Source: Aphanomyces cochlioides (Eukaryota; Oomycota; Saprolegniomycetes; Saprolegniales; Verrucalvaceae). Taken from it: DNA of 64,000 nucleotides. The translations under genes and the position numbers were made by a program. Positions 19,896 to 30,205 of this stretch are shown one piece after another; within the stretch, counting starts at the first letter, position 1, and each line of letters starts with the position of its first letter. The stretch is from contig JAHQRK010000003.1 in NCBI GenBank assembly GCA_019828595.1, forward strand, positions 744,001 to 808,000. The letters are read 5' to 3'. The notes under the pieces were generated by a model. That model was given only the letters and a program-made list of their open reading frames with translations. It ran no database searches and was not told where the DNA came from.

Positions 19896-21736
19896 ATCGT
19901 ACCAAATTCTTTGGATTGGCGGCATTTTTGCAGTATTTCTCGTATTCGGAATCCTATTGGCTCACCAGAAAGCGCGAATAATGCTCTTTTATTCGCTGGT
20001 TTGAGCTCGTTCTAGCGATAAATAATGGCCGCGAAATGTGGCATCAAAATAGGTGCTAACCTATATCGAATCAATGTTTTCTTCGCCACGACTTCATTTT
20101 TAATCCTACCGATAAGAGAACACGCCCAACGCGAAAGCAATGCCTTCCGCCATCTACAGGCCAGTCGACCACCATCATGCTGCACCCAATCGATCTGTGC
20201 GAACGCTCAATCTCACCTCCGACGAGAGGCGAGCCGTTTTTGACTTTTTGCTGGCCAATTCAAAATGCGGGAAGCTCAGACATGGCTTAATCAATGAAGC
20301 TGCGTCTACATTCAACTGCAACAGGGCTGCTGTACGACGGGTGTGGCAGCAAGCATGCAAATCAATCGCCGATGGGTCCAAAGTTCCCGACACCGCAAGC
20401 CGCATGAAAGGTATGCATTTATAGAGGAATCAATTTCTAGCCATATAAATTTTCACGGGTGTACTTGGAATAGGAAATTGTGGTCGCAAAACAAAAAGGA
20501 CACATGAGTTGATCGAGGAAGCCGTCAAGTCAGTCGAACTGAACAAGCGCCAGTCTCTCAGAACTCTTGCACACGCAGCCAAGGTGTCAAGAACAACATT
20601 GATGCGACACATGAAATCACAAGGACGGCTGAAGAAAAGAAGCAACAGTCTCAAGCCATACCTCACCGAAGACAACAAGAAGACAAGACTGGAGTTTGCG
20701 TTATCCTTTGTCAAGCGTAACCACGTTTTCGACAGCATGTATGACGTTGTGCACGTTGATGAAAAGTGATTCTACTTGACAAAAGTTAACGGTAAGTACT
20801 ATGTCTATGACGACGAGCAACTGTCCACACGGCATGTTCAAAGCAAGCGCTTCATCACGAAGGTCATGTTTCTGGCTGCGGTAGCCCGACCGCGATACGA
20901 CTTCCACAGTCACAAGTACTTTGACGGCAAGCTTGGTGTTTGGCCATTCGTTTCCCGCGAGCCCGCTTTGCGATCAAGTTTCAAACGACCCAAGGGTGCT
21001 CTTGTCACTCGTCCATTGAGTGTGACTGCAGACGCATACTTGGATATGCTGACGTCAAAGGTTATTCCAGCGATCAAAGAGAAGATGCCTCCGTCTGCGT
21101 GAACACGCACAGTTTTTATCCAGCAAGACAATGCTGGCCCACATTCATCAAAGGTGAACAAAGCGATATGCGAAATGGATTGCAGCGACGGTTGGAATAT
21201 TCAAATGCGAAATCAGCCCCCGAATAGCCCTGACTTCAATGTGTTAGACTTAGGATTTTTTAATGCTATTCAGAGTCTTCAGTATCAGTCGACACCATCA
21301 AACATTGATGAGTTGATTGATGCTGTTGTTTATTCGTTCGGCGCATTGCCAAGCGACACATTGGGGAAAACTTTCGTCACTCTACAAAAAGTGCTTCAAA
21401 TCAGTATTGATATCGAAGGCTCCAACGCTTACAAGCTCCCGCATATGAACAAAAATGGGACAATCGAAGACTTGTCAACTTTCAATTTGAGCTGTGAAGA
21501 AGACTCGCTTGTTTTGGCTTTGTCAAAGTTGAATCGCCGTCTTGAAGACGAGTCAAACTTGGAAGATCTCATGAATTGCCTTGACGAAGTAGCTATATGA
21601 GTAATGGAAGAGAATATATTAGATTTTACAGTTCCATACAAAAATTAAGTCATGCCTCTCTTATTTTGCATACTTTATTCAAGTCAAAATTTGGTATGAT
21701 TTATAAAGTCCAGTCCAAAATAGTGAATGGTACGAT
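19896..21736 (+). mobile_element. Mariner-like element nested in Tigger 2
   Basis: The broken mariner-type transposase at 20140-21600 is bracketed by a weak inverted repeat: atcgtacca..tttggattgg from 19896, and its imperfect reverse complement ccagtccaaaatagtgaatggtacgat ending at 21736. The repeat is degenerate with a small gap, so boundaries are approximate. Its position wholly inside Tigger 2 gives the order of events: Tigger 2 first, mariner second. Confidence 0.5.
20140..21600 (+). pseudogene. Broken mariner-like transposase
   Basis: The frame opens MPSAIYRPVDHHHAAPNR, with a helix-turn-helix region (NLTSDERRAVFDFLLAN and FNCNRAAVRRVWQQA) and a second one after about 20410 (SLRTLAHAAKVSRTTLMRHM). 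The nuclease acids are recognisable: VVHVDEK, QQDNAGPHS and NSPDFNVLD, a DD34D-like set. A TGA at 20767-20769 stands where Trp is expected after VDEK, and a second TGA lies at 21100-21102. A frame change near 20410-20480 may be an intron. The C-terminal ~100 residues remain open. It cannot make a full enzyme. Confidence 0.8.
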
Positions 21737-21799
21737 TTTTGCGGAACAGAGAAGTATGTTGCTTATAAGAGTAACACATTTTCATGACCAATGAATCGT

Positions 21800-23029
21800 T
21801 CAATTGAGCAAGAAACGAAGCGAAAAGGATGGTGGCGTTTGAACTTGTTGCTCTTCCCTGTCATGGCCAACAATACCAGTGTGACTCCAGCAGTTTCGAA
21901 CGGTCAATGGAGTCACGTCACTCCATGCCTCCGTCATCCATTGCATCGCCGTCAGGACGTCAACAGAGTACAATTTCCTTCGATCGATGAGACTGGTACT
22001 TTCTTCATCCAACCGATGTATCACATAGTCCAACTGACGCTTCTTGTAGTGACTCTTGAACGACGCGATGATCCCCGCGTCCATTGGTTGCAGGAAGGCA
22101 GTAGTGTTTGGCGGCAGCATCAACAACTGAACATTGGTGAGCTGGACATTCAATGCCTTGTGAGATGACGCGTTGTCCAGGATGAGAACGATACTTCGGT
22201 TGTCTTTGGCCATCTTTGAATTCAAAGATTCAAGCCATTCAGAGAAGATTGAGAGCGTCATCCAAGCTTTGCGGTTTGAGCTGTAAAGCAGCTGCAGCTC
22301 CTCGGCCGGTAAGCCCTTGAAGCACCTTGGATTCTTCGACTTACCAATGAACCATAGAGGCAGCTTATGTGAGCAATCGACATTGGCGCAGACCGCAACA
22401 GATATGCGGCTCTTGTCTTTTTTGGTGCCACTACGTGGCTTGTTTGAAATTGTCGTAGTTGGTTGGTGATTGTACATGACACCAGTCTCATCCATGTTGT
22501 AGATATCGCACCGATCGAATGCTGTGGTTGCTGCCAGAAGCATGTCTCTGCCGTCTTGAACCACTGCTTGGCTCGCGGATGCCGCTTCTCCATGAAGACG
22601 ATACATCTTTAGATTTCGTCGTTGCTGCAACCGGAAGAGCCAGCCATTGGAGCAGGCAATGTCCAATCCTCTTTCTCTCGCCGCTTGAACAGCTCGTCGT
22701 TTGATTAGACCGCCAGTGATACTTGCATGCTTTTCGTTTGAGTTGATAACCCAAGTATACATGAGTTTGTCGAGTTCAGGGAATTTGGCACCTTGGAAAT
22801 TGTAGCGCGTTTTGGTGGATGCATCAGTCATGTTGAAATTCTCATAGCTCCTTTCGTCCTTCACGATCCTTCGTAGTGACGTAACATGGGGTGAACGTCC
22901 AAGTGTATCCACAGTCCACGCAACTAACTTCGACATGCGGCAGCGTGATGGCTGCAGAGTCTTGTAGTTGGCTCTGATCAAGCCCTTCTCATGAATTGTC
23001 AGACGAACGCTTTGCTTGCTGGATGGCAT
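21800..23029 (-). CDS. Tigger/jerky-like (pogo) transposase 2, intact
   Basis: This gene of 409 residues is intact. It shares the opening MPSSKQSVRLTIHEKGLIRA and layout of the transposase at 17718-18884. The second HTH shows CSNGWLFRLQQRRNLKMYRL, and the DDE_1 acids are in YNMDETGVMYN, VLILDNASSHKA and FLQPMDAGIIASF. The last ~20 residues (HDREEQQVQTPPSFSLRF) are extra relative to copy 1. It sits beside the right terminal repeat of Tigger 2. An intact gene in an element already split by a dead mariner suggests the insertion did not touch the coding part. Confidence 0.93.
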   Translation of the reverse strand: MPSSKQSVRLTIHEKGLIRANYKTLQPSRCRMSKLVAWTVDTLGRSPHVTSLRRIVKDERSYENFNMTDASTKTRYNFQGAKFPELDKLMYTWVINSNEKHASITGGLIKRRAVQAARERGLDIACSNGWLFRLQQRRNLKMYRLHGEAASASQAVVQDGRDMLLAATTAFDRCDIYNMDETGVMYNHQPTTTISNKPRSGTKKDKSRISVAVCANVDCSHKLPLWFIGKSKNPRCFKGLPAEELQLLYSSNRKAWMTLSIFSEWLESLNSKMAKDNRSIVLILDNASSHKALNVQLTNVQLLMLPPNTTAFLQPMDAGIIASFKSHYKKRQLDYVIHRLDEESTSLIDRRKLYSVDVLTAMQWMTEAWSDVTPLTVRNCWSHTGIVGHDREEQQVQTPPSFSLRFLLN

Positions 23030-23202
23030 TCAAGTTTGCATGTGACACAGACTGTACTATCCTTCATTGACCACACAATTTGAAATTTCAAATTCATGCA
23101 GGAACCACTTGAAACACCCCTTTAACAATTTATACACCATGTTTATAATTTTTAAAAGGAATATCGGATACAGCAGGGAGCAAACGTTGAGGGAGAACTG
23201 TA

Positions 23203-23751
23203 TTCACCAGCAGCAGAAGATTTTGTGATAGTTGAAGCATCTGTGGGTCGTAAAGAATATTTCTCCAACATTTTCTAGTGCACAGAGAACATGCGAAGCT
23301 GACATAGGCTGTGACTCCAGTCTATTGTAAAATTCTCCATCGAATGCAGTGACAAAATCCCTTGAATGTCAAGCACTTCAGACCATAAATCGTTGCGTTA
23401 TCGTTTTCCAGGGAATCAATCACTGTGACAGGACCAAATGAGAGTGACGGCACATACATTCGCAAGGCACAATCTGCACTTGAACTTCAAACTACTACAG
23501 TACATCCAAAGTAGTAGTCCGAAGTAATTGTACGTACAATAATTAGTACACCAACCTCAAGCATTACCAAAACTAAGATAAAGTTGGAAAACGATCAGAA
23601 TGTTAAAGCAAGAGTCCACAAATGGAACCGCAATACGACTTCACGGTGTCAGCGCTCGAACGCATAAATTGACCGCACACTGCCCTCATATTGAAATGTT
23701 GACTAGTCAGAGGTACTATCTGAGTACTACTACTCATTAGATGTCACACTG
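23203..23751. other. Spacer between Tigger 2 and right inverted-repeat arm
   Basis: No gene is visible. It contains short AGTAC-rich tracts (around 23496-23550 and 23712-23736) like those beside Tigger 1. Its end, GATGTCACACTGTGACATC (23740-23758), is a perfect palindrome that runs into the right arm. Confidence 0.4.
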
Positions 23752-25280
23752 TGACATCGTGTGTTCCCAAGAATCAAAGAGTCAACTCTTCTTTGTCGAG
23801 TGAATTGCTGCTTGGAACGCCGTGTGACTCTGTCCGAGTTGTTGATACTTCCATGAAACACATTGCGCTACACATCAGACTCATTTTCAAATTTACACTC
23901 AACTCCAAACATGGCCTCCTACGACAACTGGCACTACAAAGTCTTCAACGCCACCTCCGCTGACATTTATGGCCTCGCACTCAAGTATGCAGCGTTTGTG
24001 TACCCAGCTCCAGAAGGTGTCCAAACTGTCTCCGCAGTCATCAAGTCCGATTCGAAGCGTCTTGTCAATGCATTCGAATTCAAAGAGACTCAAGACGATA
24101 CCCCAGTCAAAGTGCTCGACGTCCACATCAAGAATACGTGGGGAAGTGTGTTTCTCATCGGCAACTCCAAGTACATTCTCGACATCTATGTGCCGCGGTC
24201 GTTGATGCGCTACATTGGTTTGCATGGCGACAACGATGTCGCAATGTTCCCAGGCACAATTGTGAATGACACGACCAAGACTCTCCAGACCAAAGTGTTT
24301 GGATCCGGTTCCCTTATTGTGAAAGACAGCGCCATTGCAATCAATTCACTCGCTGCGGAAATCTCTGGCGACGGTCTTGTTCAACTCGACATTTCCAATT
24401 TCACCTTGCGTGGATCTTTGGTGTCCAAAGTGTCTGGCTCGGGCGATCTTGTGATCTCCACCGACTATCTCACAACTCAATACGTCGACAACAAGATCTC
24501 TGGCGGTGGAAAGATCTTCGTCGGAGCCAAGACCTTGCTCAACGCGACGAATAGCATGACATCCTTGGTCACTGGCTCTGGACAAATCTCGTACTATGAA
24601 ACCGGCGTCACTCCCGAGCACAAGATCAAAGTCGACGGGTCTGGCACCATCCAAGCTGGATCCATCGTCACCCAGGAGGTGAACGCGGCAATCTCGGGAG
24701 GCGGCAGCATCTACACCAATGCCGTCAAGTCGATTGTCCCAGCGAAGCTTGGCTCGGGAGACATTTTCCTTGTTGGCAATTCGACTCCAGGCATCATCTC
24801 GTTTGACAACTACGTCCCCAAGACAGCCGCGAATGCAGTCTCGCGATACACGACGGAAGCTTTGCCAGCACACGACTTCTCGGAGGTGTTTTGGTTTGGC
24901 TGGGGCTTTGCCGTCCTGATTGGCATCGTTGGTTTGTCCATCATCGGCCTCTTGATCCGTAAGTTTGGCATGCGTTGCTGTCGCAAGCGTCAACAACAAG
25001 CTGTTGTTGGAACTCCCGGTCCGTACGATGTAGCGGTGACCCCCGTGGTGATTGTGAACGATGCGCCCGTGTACGGAAAGACCGTCTAAGTACTTGTGCG
25101 ATGGACATCTTATTTGCAATTATATATTTAACAACTTTGCTTCACATTCACCTGTGCGGTTTTGAACGTGCCCACCAGTGCCATAATAACACTCTAGACT
25201 CGTGAAGAATGGTTGTGACTAGCGTTGGAGGTCGTGGTAAGATGGGCACACAGAGAGAGCAGCACCAAATAACTTCACAA
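23752..25280. repeat. Right arm of 1529-bp inverted repeat
   Basis: This is the mirror copy of 15768-17296 (coordinates sum to 41048), with one mismatch found near 25213. It holds the second intact GIN-like gene with about 160 bp upstream and 190 bp downstream. Sequence identity ends sharply at both borders. Confidence 0.93.
23911..25089 (+). CDS. GIN-head-like beta-repeat membrane protein, copy 2
   Basis: The predicted protein is identical over its full length to copy 1 at 15959-17137, in the opposite orientation. The same features hold: start MASYDNWHYK, about eight G-x-G turn repeats, one C-terminal membrane helix (GWGFAVLIGIVGLSIIGLL) and a basic Cys-containing tail. Identity of both coding and flanking DNA means either a very recent duplication, ongoing gene conversion between the arms, or an assembly artefact. 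No change separates the two proteins, so both should be equally functional. Confidence 0.85.
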   Translation: MASYDNWHYKVFNATSADIYGLALKYAAFVYPAPEGVQTVSAVIKSDSKRLVNAFEFKETQDDTPVKVLDVHIKNTWGSVFLIGNSKYILDIYVPRSLMRYIGLHGDNDVAMFPGTIVNDTTKTLQTKVFGSGSLIVKDSAIAINSLAAEISGDGLVQLDISNFTLRGSLVSKVSGSGDLVISTDYLTTQYVDNKISGGGKIFVGAKTLLNATNSMTSLVTGSGQISYYETGVTPEHKIKVDGSGTIQAGSIVTQEVNAAISGGGSIYTNAVKSIVPAKLGSGDIFLVGNSTPGIISFDNYVPKTAANAVSRYTTEALPAHDFSEVFWFGWGFAVLIGIVGLSIIGLLIRKFGMRCCRKRQQQAVVGTPGPYDVAVTPVVIVNDAPVYGKTV

Positions 25281-25812
25281 ATGGCGTGATTCATGTCAAC
25301 TTCCTTGCACAGTTGACAAAGTGCAAGGACCATTGATCCAGCTGGATATGAGACTTTCGAGCACCTCTTTCAAATTTGATGCACCATGAGCCATTATTGA
25401 TAGTCGCATGGTCATCACATAAATTTGTCGTGTGACGACGTGGGGGGAGTCGTCCCATTCTATCCATGCACACAGCTCTCTTCAACCAAAGTTACGCGAT
25501 GACCGCCATAGTAGCACTATACGTGCAATATGAAGTACTAGTATTCAAGGAAGTCGAGTTTAGATATCCTTAAAAGATGTCTTGGAGTCGTCCTGGAGTC
25601 CACGATGTCACGTGGCACTGCTCATCAAATTATTTCGTCAAATTGCCAATCTTCCTCTGAGTGTAATTTGTCTACTGCCAGCAGCACTACACTGTCATAC
25701 AGTAGTCGAGAAGAGTCTCAACGAATGACGGCTTGGAGTTTGACATGCAAAGAGTGTGGAGTGTATACTGACCTGCCTCGACTCATTTTCCAATTCACAT
25801 TCAGCTCGCAGC
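25281..25812. promoter_or_regulatory. Upstream region of third GIN paralogue
   Basis: No gene is seen. The last ~30 bp before the ATG at 25813 (tcattttccaattcacattc) resemble the sequence just upstream of copy 2 (tcattttcaaatttacactc), so a short promoter/5' leader was duplicated with the gene. Confidence 0.4.
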
Positions 25813-26993
25813 ATGTCCTCGTATGACAACTGGCACTCCAAAGTCTTCAATGCCACGTCCACCGATGTCTATGGCCTCGTGCTTAACCTCGGCGTGCACG
25901 TCTACGAGGCCCCACCAGGCGTCCAAACCATCTCTGCTGTCGTCAAGTCCGACTCCGAAGGATTCATCAATGCATTCGAGTTCAAAGAGCGCACGGTCAA
26001 ATCGTCCATCAAAGCACTCGACATTGGCGTCAAGAACACGTGGGGAAATGCGTTTCTCGTCTGGAGTGCAAATTATATCGTTGACATTTACGTGCCGACG
26101 GCCATGATCGAGTACGTCGATCTCGACGGTGGAAATGATGTCATCATGTATCCACGCACGATTGTCAACAATGCGTCGAGGTCGCTTCAAGCAGAAGTGT
26201 CTGGTTCAGGCTCGATCTTCATGCAAGACAGCGACATTGCACTCAAGCAACTCCAACTCAAAATCTCAGGCAGTGGTCTCGTCCAAGTTGATGTCGGCAA
26301 CGTCACACTCGCAGACCTGCTCCAAGTCAAGATGTCGGGGTCGGGGGACATCGCCGTCTCCAGCAACGCTCTCACGACGGGATCTATCCAAACCGATATC
26401 TCAGGCTCTGGCAACATTTACGTCGCTGCCAAGACGTACGTCAACACGACGACGAATATCGCCACCAAAGTGGTTCTGGGCGAATCTCGTACTATGAGAT
26501 GGGAAGCTGTGGTCAACATGATGTCTCCATCAGTGGATCTGGTACGATTGAAGCTGGAGGCATTATAACCCAAAAGACGCATGTGTCCATCTCGGGCAGC
26601 GGCAACGTCTATTCGAGTGCAGTGGAGTCGATTGGGACAGATATCAGTGGATCTGGATCAGTGTACGTCGTAGGGACGGTTCCTCCATCTGTGTCTGGCA
26701 CGATCAAGACGACTTCGTCGTACCCCGTCTCGAGATACACTTTGAAGGCGCTTCCAGACCATCACGCGTTTCACCAGTTCCAGTTTGGCGTCGGACTGTC
26801 GATTGTGCTTGGCCTGATCGTCTTGTATTAGCTGCCTTCTTGATCCGAAAGTTTGGATGCAATTGTCTCCGTCGCTGCTGTCGACGACGACGGCGCGAAG
26901 CGGCCGCTAGTGGAGATGCAGTCACTCCATACGGCGTTGCGATGACTCCAGTCGTGGTCGTCGCACCTGCTGACCAACGTATGGAAAGAGTGT
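25813..26993 (+). pseudogene. Third, diverged GIN-family paralogue with two frameshifts
   Basis: It begins MSSYDNWHSKVFNATSTDVY and follows copies 1 and 2 through the N-terminal domain and the repeats (VSGSGSIFMQ, ISGSGLVQVD, MSGSGDIAVS, ISGSGNIYVA). Near 26475 the frame shifts and family sequence continues in another frame (QHDVSISGSGTIEAGG, SISGSGNVYSS, ISGSGSVYVVG, FQFGVGLSIVLGL). A second shift near 26830 moves the tail (IRKFGCNCLRRCCRRRRRE and VTPYGVAMTPVVVVAPA) to a third frame. Neither shift has intron signals I can support. The tail end is approximate. It may be a recent pseudogene, because the rest is well kept. Confidence 0.8.
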
Positions 26994-27159
26994 TTAAGAG
27001 CCTTCTAATGCGAGGCAAATGGGCATATAACATGGTATCTATAATTCTTCACTGCCGAGGGCTTACGTTGGTCATAAAGTTTTCATCACATGGCTTGCTA
27101 ACTGTTAGCTGGTCGTTGCAGTATTCGTTAGGAGTCCTCCATTTACTAATATACCTATA

Positions 27160-27439
27160 TATAGGAAATGACTATTTCCCCCCCTATTTTGGCTATTTTC
27201 CCCCTAAAATTCATTTTTGATACATTCTTGCCTAGCATTTCCGACACTTAGGGGCATGACCGTGAGCTCCCGCGATGGTGCCCATAACTTTGGCGCATTT
27301 TAAGTGTTTGCAGTATTTAAGGGCTCTAAAATGGTGGTGGATTTTTGGGAAGCCAGGGCAAAAATTGTATCAAAAATGAATTTTAGGGGGGAGGGAAATA
27401 GCCAAAATAGGGGGATTATTAGTGTAGTCATTTCCTATA
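27160..27439. repeat. Foldback MITE with ~65-bp terminal inverted repeats
   Basis: The left end tataggaaatgac, followed by ccctattttggctatttt and cctaaaattcatttttgat, returns inverted at the right end, ending gtcatttcctata at 27439. There is a small insertion in one arm. The 280-bp element has no ORF and lies in a TATATA context at both ends. It is a non-autonomous DNA element; the parent is not in the window. Confidence 0.8.
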
Positions 27440-27511
27440 TATATCAGAACTTAACCAAACTTGTCAACACCACACTATCTTACGTCTCCACCTTGTCATG
27501 TACGAGGTCAA

Positions 27512-27869
27512 ACTACACCTTTTTGCGGTTAATTTCAGAAAATTTTCGATATATTTCAAGCAATTGAATCATTTTTCGCCTTTTGACCAATATAATCCCT
27601 AAATACCCAATATATTTTCGTGGATATCTTCTCAGGTCATATTATATTTCGCGAATTGGTCAATATATTTCGCGGAACGACCAAAGCGTTCGAGAAATTG
27701 CCATTATATTTCGCGTTCCGGTCAGTATATTTCGACCGGACAAAATAAAGCCATAGTCGGCGCTAGCCACCCTCGTGCCGTAGACTCCTTCACTCCATTT
27801 GCCTTTGCCACCGCAATCCAGTTCTCTCCTCGATCATTGTAGACCGCTTACGCTATAGGCGCAGTCTCC
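27512..27869. repeat. 358-bp repeat R1 with periodic ATATTTCGCG motif (inverted copy at 40186)
   Basis: It starts actacacctttttgcgg and ends ggcgcagtctcc. Within it the core GGTCAnTATATTTCGCG recurs at 27635, 27658 and 27720, with a partial copy at about 27698, giving spacings near 22-23 and 40 bp. The same sequence, in reverse complement with substitutions, makes up 40186-40537. Its inner end (gaccgcttacgct..ggcgcagtctcc) is repeated directly about 63 bp further in, at about 27908-27934. No coding frame is supported. Confidence 0.85.
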
Positions 27870-27965
27870 CTGCGACTCAAGAATGATTAACTGCAATTAT
27901 GAATTGAAGACCGCTTACGCTTTGGCGCAGTCTCCTGAGGACTAACAAATACTACGTAGTATGTA

Positions 27966-29512
27966 CAGTGCGGTCGCAAAGTATGGACGCATATATGAAA
28001 TCGATCGTCGCGTGCAGACATTTCATGGCTATGCGATGTCCTTTCGACAAGACCTATAGACTTATACGGGACATTGAATGAGCTAGAGGTGGTTTGCGTT
28101 GGGCTTCATTGGAGGAAGATATCCTCATTTTTGAAAATGACACTGTACACAAAGTATGGACGCATTGCCTATAATAAGGGTTTTGATGCCATAGATAATT
28201 TCTAATCAGGCTTAAATTAGGATAATCATAAAGTGCATTCATTGGTTTGGTGGATAGAACAAAGTGTCTGGATGGCTCAGAGGCGAATTTGAGCATGCCA
28301 ACGGGACCCAGATTGACGGAGCGCGAGCTTGGGGCAGTATATGCCCTCCATGATGAAGGGAAATCCAACCAGGCTATTGCAAAGCCTCTCAATCGAAGCG
28401 AAAAGGCTGTACGAACAGCTCTCCGCAATCGAAATGTCGTGAAGACTAACGAAAACATCGGAAGACCCACCATTTTGGATGACGCAATTGTGCGTCGGAT
28501 CTTTCGGCTTGCCTGTGTCAAGCACCTCTCAAGTCGAAAGATCGTTGAAGACATAAAATTTAAAGCCAAAAGAACAACGGTCATCAAGGTGCTCCGTGCG
28601 TCCAAATACGCAAAGTACATCAAGAGAAAACCCACTCCACACCTGACCAAGGACCACAAGAAAAATCGTATCGACTTTGCCAAGCGATACCTATAGAAAC
28701 CAACGTTTTGGAAGCAAGTCGTCTTTTCAGACGAGGAAAAGTTCAATTTTTACGGCACCGATGGTTGCCAGTACTACTTGCATGACATCCGTCGGGAGCC
28801 CGACAAGTTCTCCAAGCGCGTCCTCGGCGGTGGATCTGTGATGGTTTGGGCTGCTGTGGCTGCCGATGAAAAATCCAAGATTGCAATCCTAGAGGGGAAG
28901 CAAGATTCTTCAAAGTACATTGAGACTTTGAAAGATATCTTGCTACCCTTGGTGAAAGAAGTTCGTCCAAAAATGGCCCCATGGCACCTGTTTTCACCAA
29001 GATGGCGCTAGTATTCACACTTCTGGTGTAACCAAGGCCTTTCTGCAAGATCAGCGGTTGTCTGCCATGGAATGGCCTGCTAAAAGCCCCGATTTGAACA
29101 TTATTGAAAATGTCTGGGGAGTTTTGGCGAGGTCTGTCTACGAAGACGGGTGTCGATTTGACTCTCGAGCAAGTTTGATTCAACAAATACAAAAAAGATG
29201 GGATCAAATTGGCATGTCATACCTCCAACTCTTGTTGATGACATGCCAACACGTATTGCTGAAGTTGTCCTCAAGAAAGGTGCTAGGATTGATCGCTAAG
29301 ACATGATAATTCATGTGCGTCCATGCTTTGTGTACAGTGTCATTTGTAAAAAGTCAGCATATCTTTCTCCAATAAGCCCTAACGCAAACCGCATATTGCG
29401 CATATAATGAGTCGTCTAAGTGTAAAAGGCTTGTGAACAGGACATTATGTGGCCATGAAACGTCTGCACGCAACGATCGATGTCATATATGCGTCCATAC
29501 TTTGCGACCATG
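27966..29512 (+). mobile_element. Tc1-like transposon with long IR/DR ends
   Basis: The ends are inverted: cagtgcggtcgcaaagtatg from 27966, and its near reverse complement catactttgcgaccatg to 29512, flanked by TA (27964-27965 and 29513-29514). Similarity between the ends continues inward for ~200 bp and includes a second, inner copy of the core (gtacacaaagtatggacgc near 28145, inverted near 29308-29335). Each end thus has an outer and an inner copy of the same site, the IR/DR layout known from Sleeping Beauty-type elements. It encodes one broken transposase. Confidence 0.88.
28295..29306 (+). pseudogene. Broken Tc1 transposase
   Basis: The frame starts MPTGPRLTERELGAVYALHD with a paired-type HTH (KSNQAIAKPLNRSEKAVRTA), a GRP box (NIGRPTILDD) and a second HTH. 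The nuclease shows VVFSDEEKFNFYG (first Asp), the second Asp in a 'HQDGASIHT' stretch read in a shifted frame at about 28990-29010, and KSPDLNIIENVWG (third acid Glu, DD34E). A TAG at 28694-28696 follows KRYL, and an extra base near 28985 shifts the frame. These two lesions prevent a full product. Confidence 0.87.
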
Positions 29513-30125
29513 TATTAGTAAGTCATTTTCTGAAATGGGGTCTAAAAGTAGATATTTATATCCTGCAAAAATGTATATTTGTTCTTACCCATGATAAACT
29601 ATATTTTGTTTCCACAATTGAACTGTTAAAATTTATATTTTCAAGGATCGGCGATGATGGCTCGACAGAGATCACAGTCGCTTGTAGAATCGACATCAAA
29701 GAGATCCACAGGCGCAGGCACACAAAAAACCAAAGGGCACAAGTAGCAAAGCAGCACAGAGTAGAGCAGAATAAACCTCACAAACTCGACTTCTGTACGA
29801 CAGCTCTGTAAGCTCGATTATCGTAAAGATACTGGTGTTAGATTATTGCTTTAAGCAACCTATCACAACCTCCAGTGCAATCACAAACAGTGAATTCAAC
29901 GAGAACAGCTCTACTCAGCAGCTTACGGGTGCACCAAAAACGAAATGAGATCAGATGGCTGTGCTGACTCCTGCTAAAAGACATAGCTATTTTAAAAATT
30001 AGTTCAATAGTTATTTAGTCCGACTATTACTTCGATAAAGTAAATTATATAGAATAGTAAACTTGTTTCGATTAGTTAACTATTTAATCTTGACAACACT
30101 TGATAAAGTAAAATAATTAAGCGAG

Positions 30126-30205
30126 TGGGACAGACAAGATGACAACAGGACAACTTCCCGACAAGCACCACCCAAATCTTCACCCTGACGCAGTCATGAG
30201 ACTGC
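30126..30205 (+). repeat. Dispersed repeat copy C with CGCAGT hairpin
   Basis: The sequence 'ggacaacttcccgacaagca' followed by 'aaatcttcaccctgacgcag' and the hairpin CGCAGTCATGAGACTGCG matches copies at 31640-31700 and, inverted, 37200-37290. The six-base stem is kept while the loop differs between copies. Confidence 0.6.

Larger units (their letters stand above)
19809..23200 (-). mobile_element. Tigger/pogo DNA transposon 2 with TA target duplication
   Basis: Terminal inverted repeats cagttctcccccaacgtttg (from 19809) and its reverse complement caaacgttgagggagaactg (to 23200) match at all but one base, and TA lies directly outside both ends (19807-19808 and 23201-23202), the canonical Tc1/mariner/pogo duplication. 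The 3392-bp element is larger than its relative because another transposon is nested between the left end and the transposase gene. Confidence 0.9.

Noticed and set aside
27845..27935. Possible tRNA-like structure in the repeated gaccgcttacgct ... gcgcagtctcc block
   Set aside because: No acceptor stem, T-loop GTTCRANNC or anticodon arm can be formed convincingly; treated as part of repeat R1.
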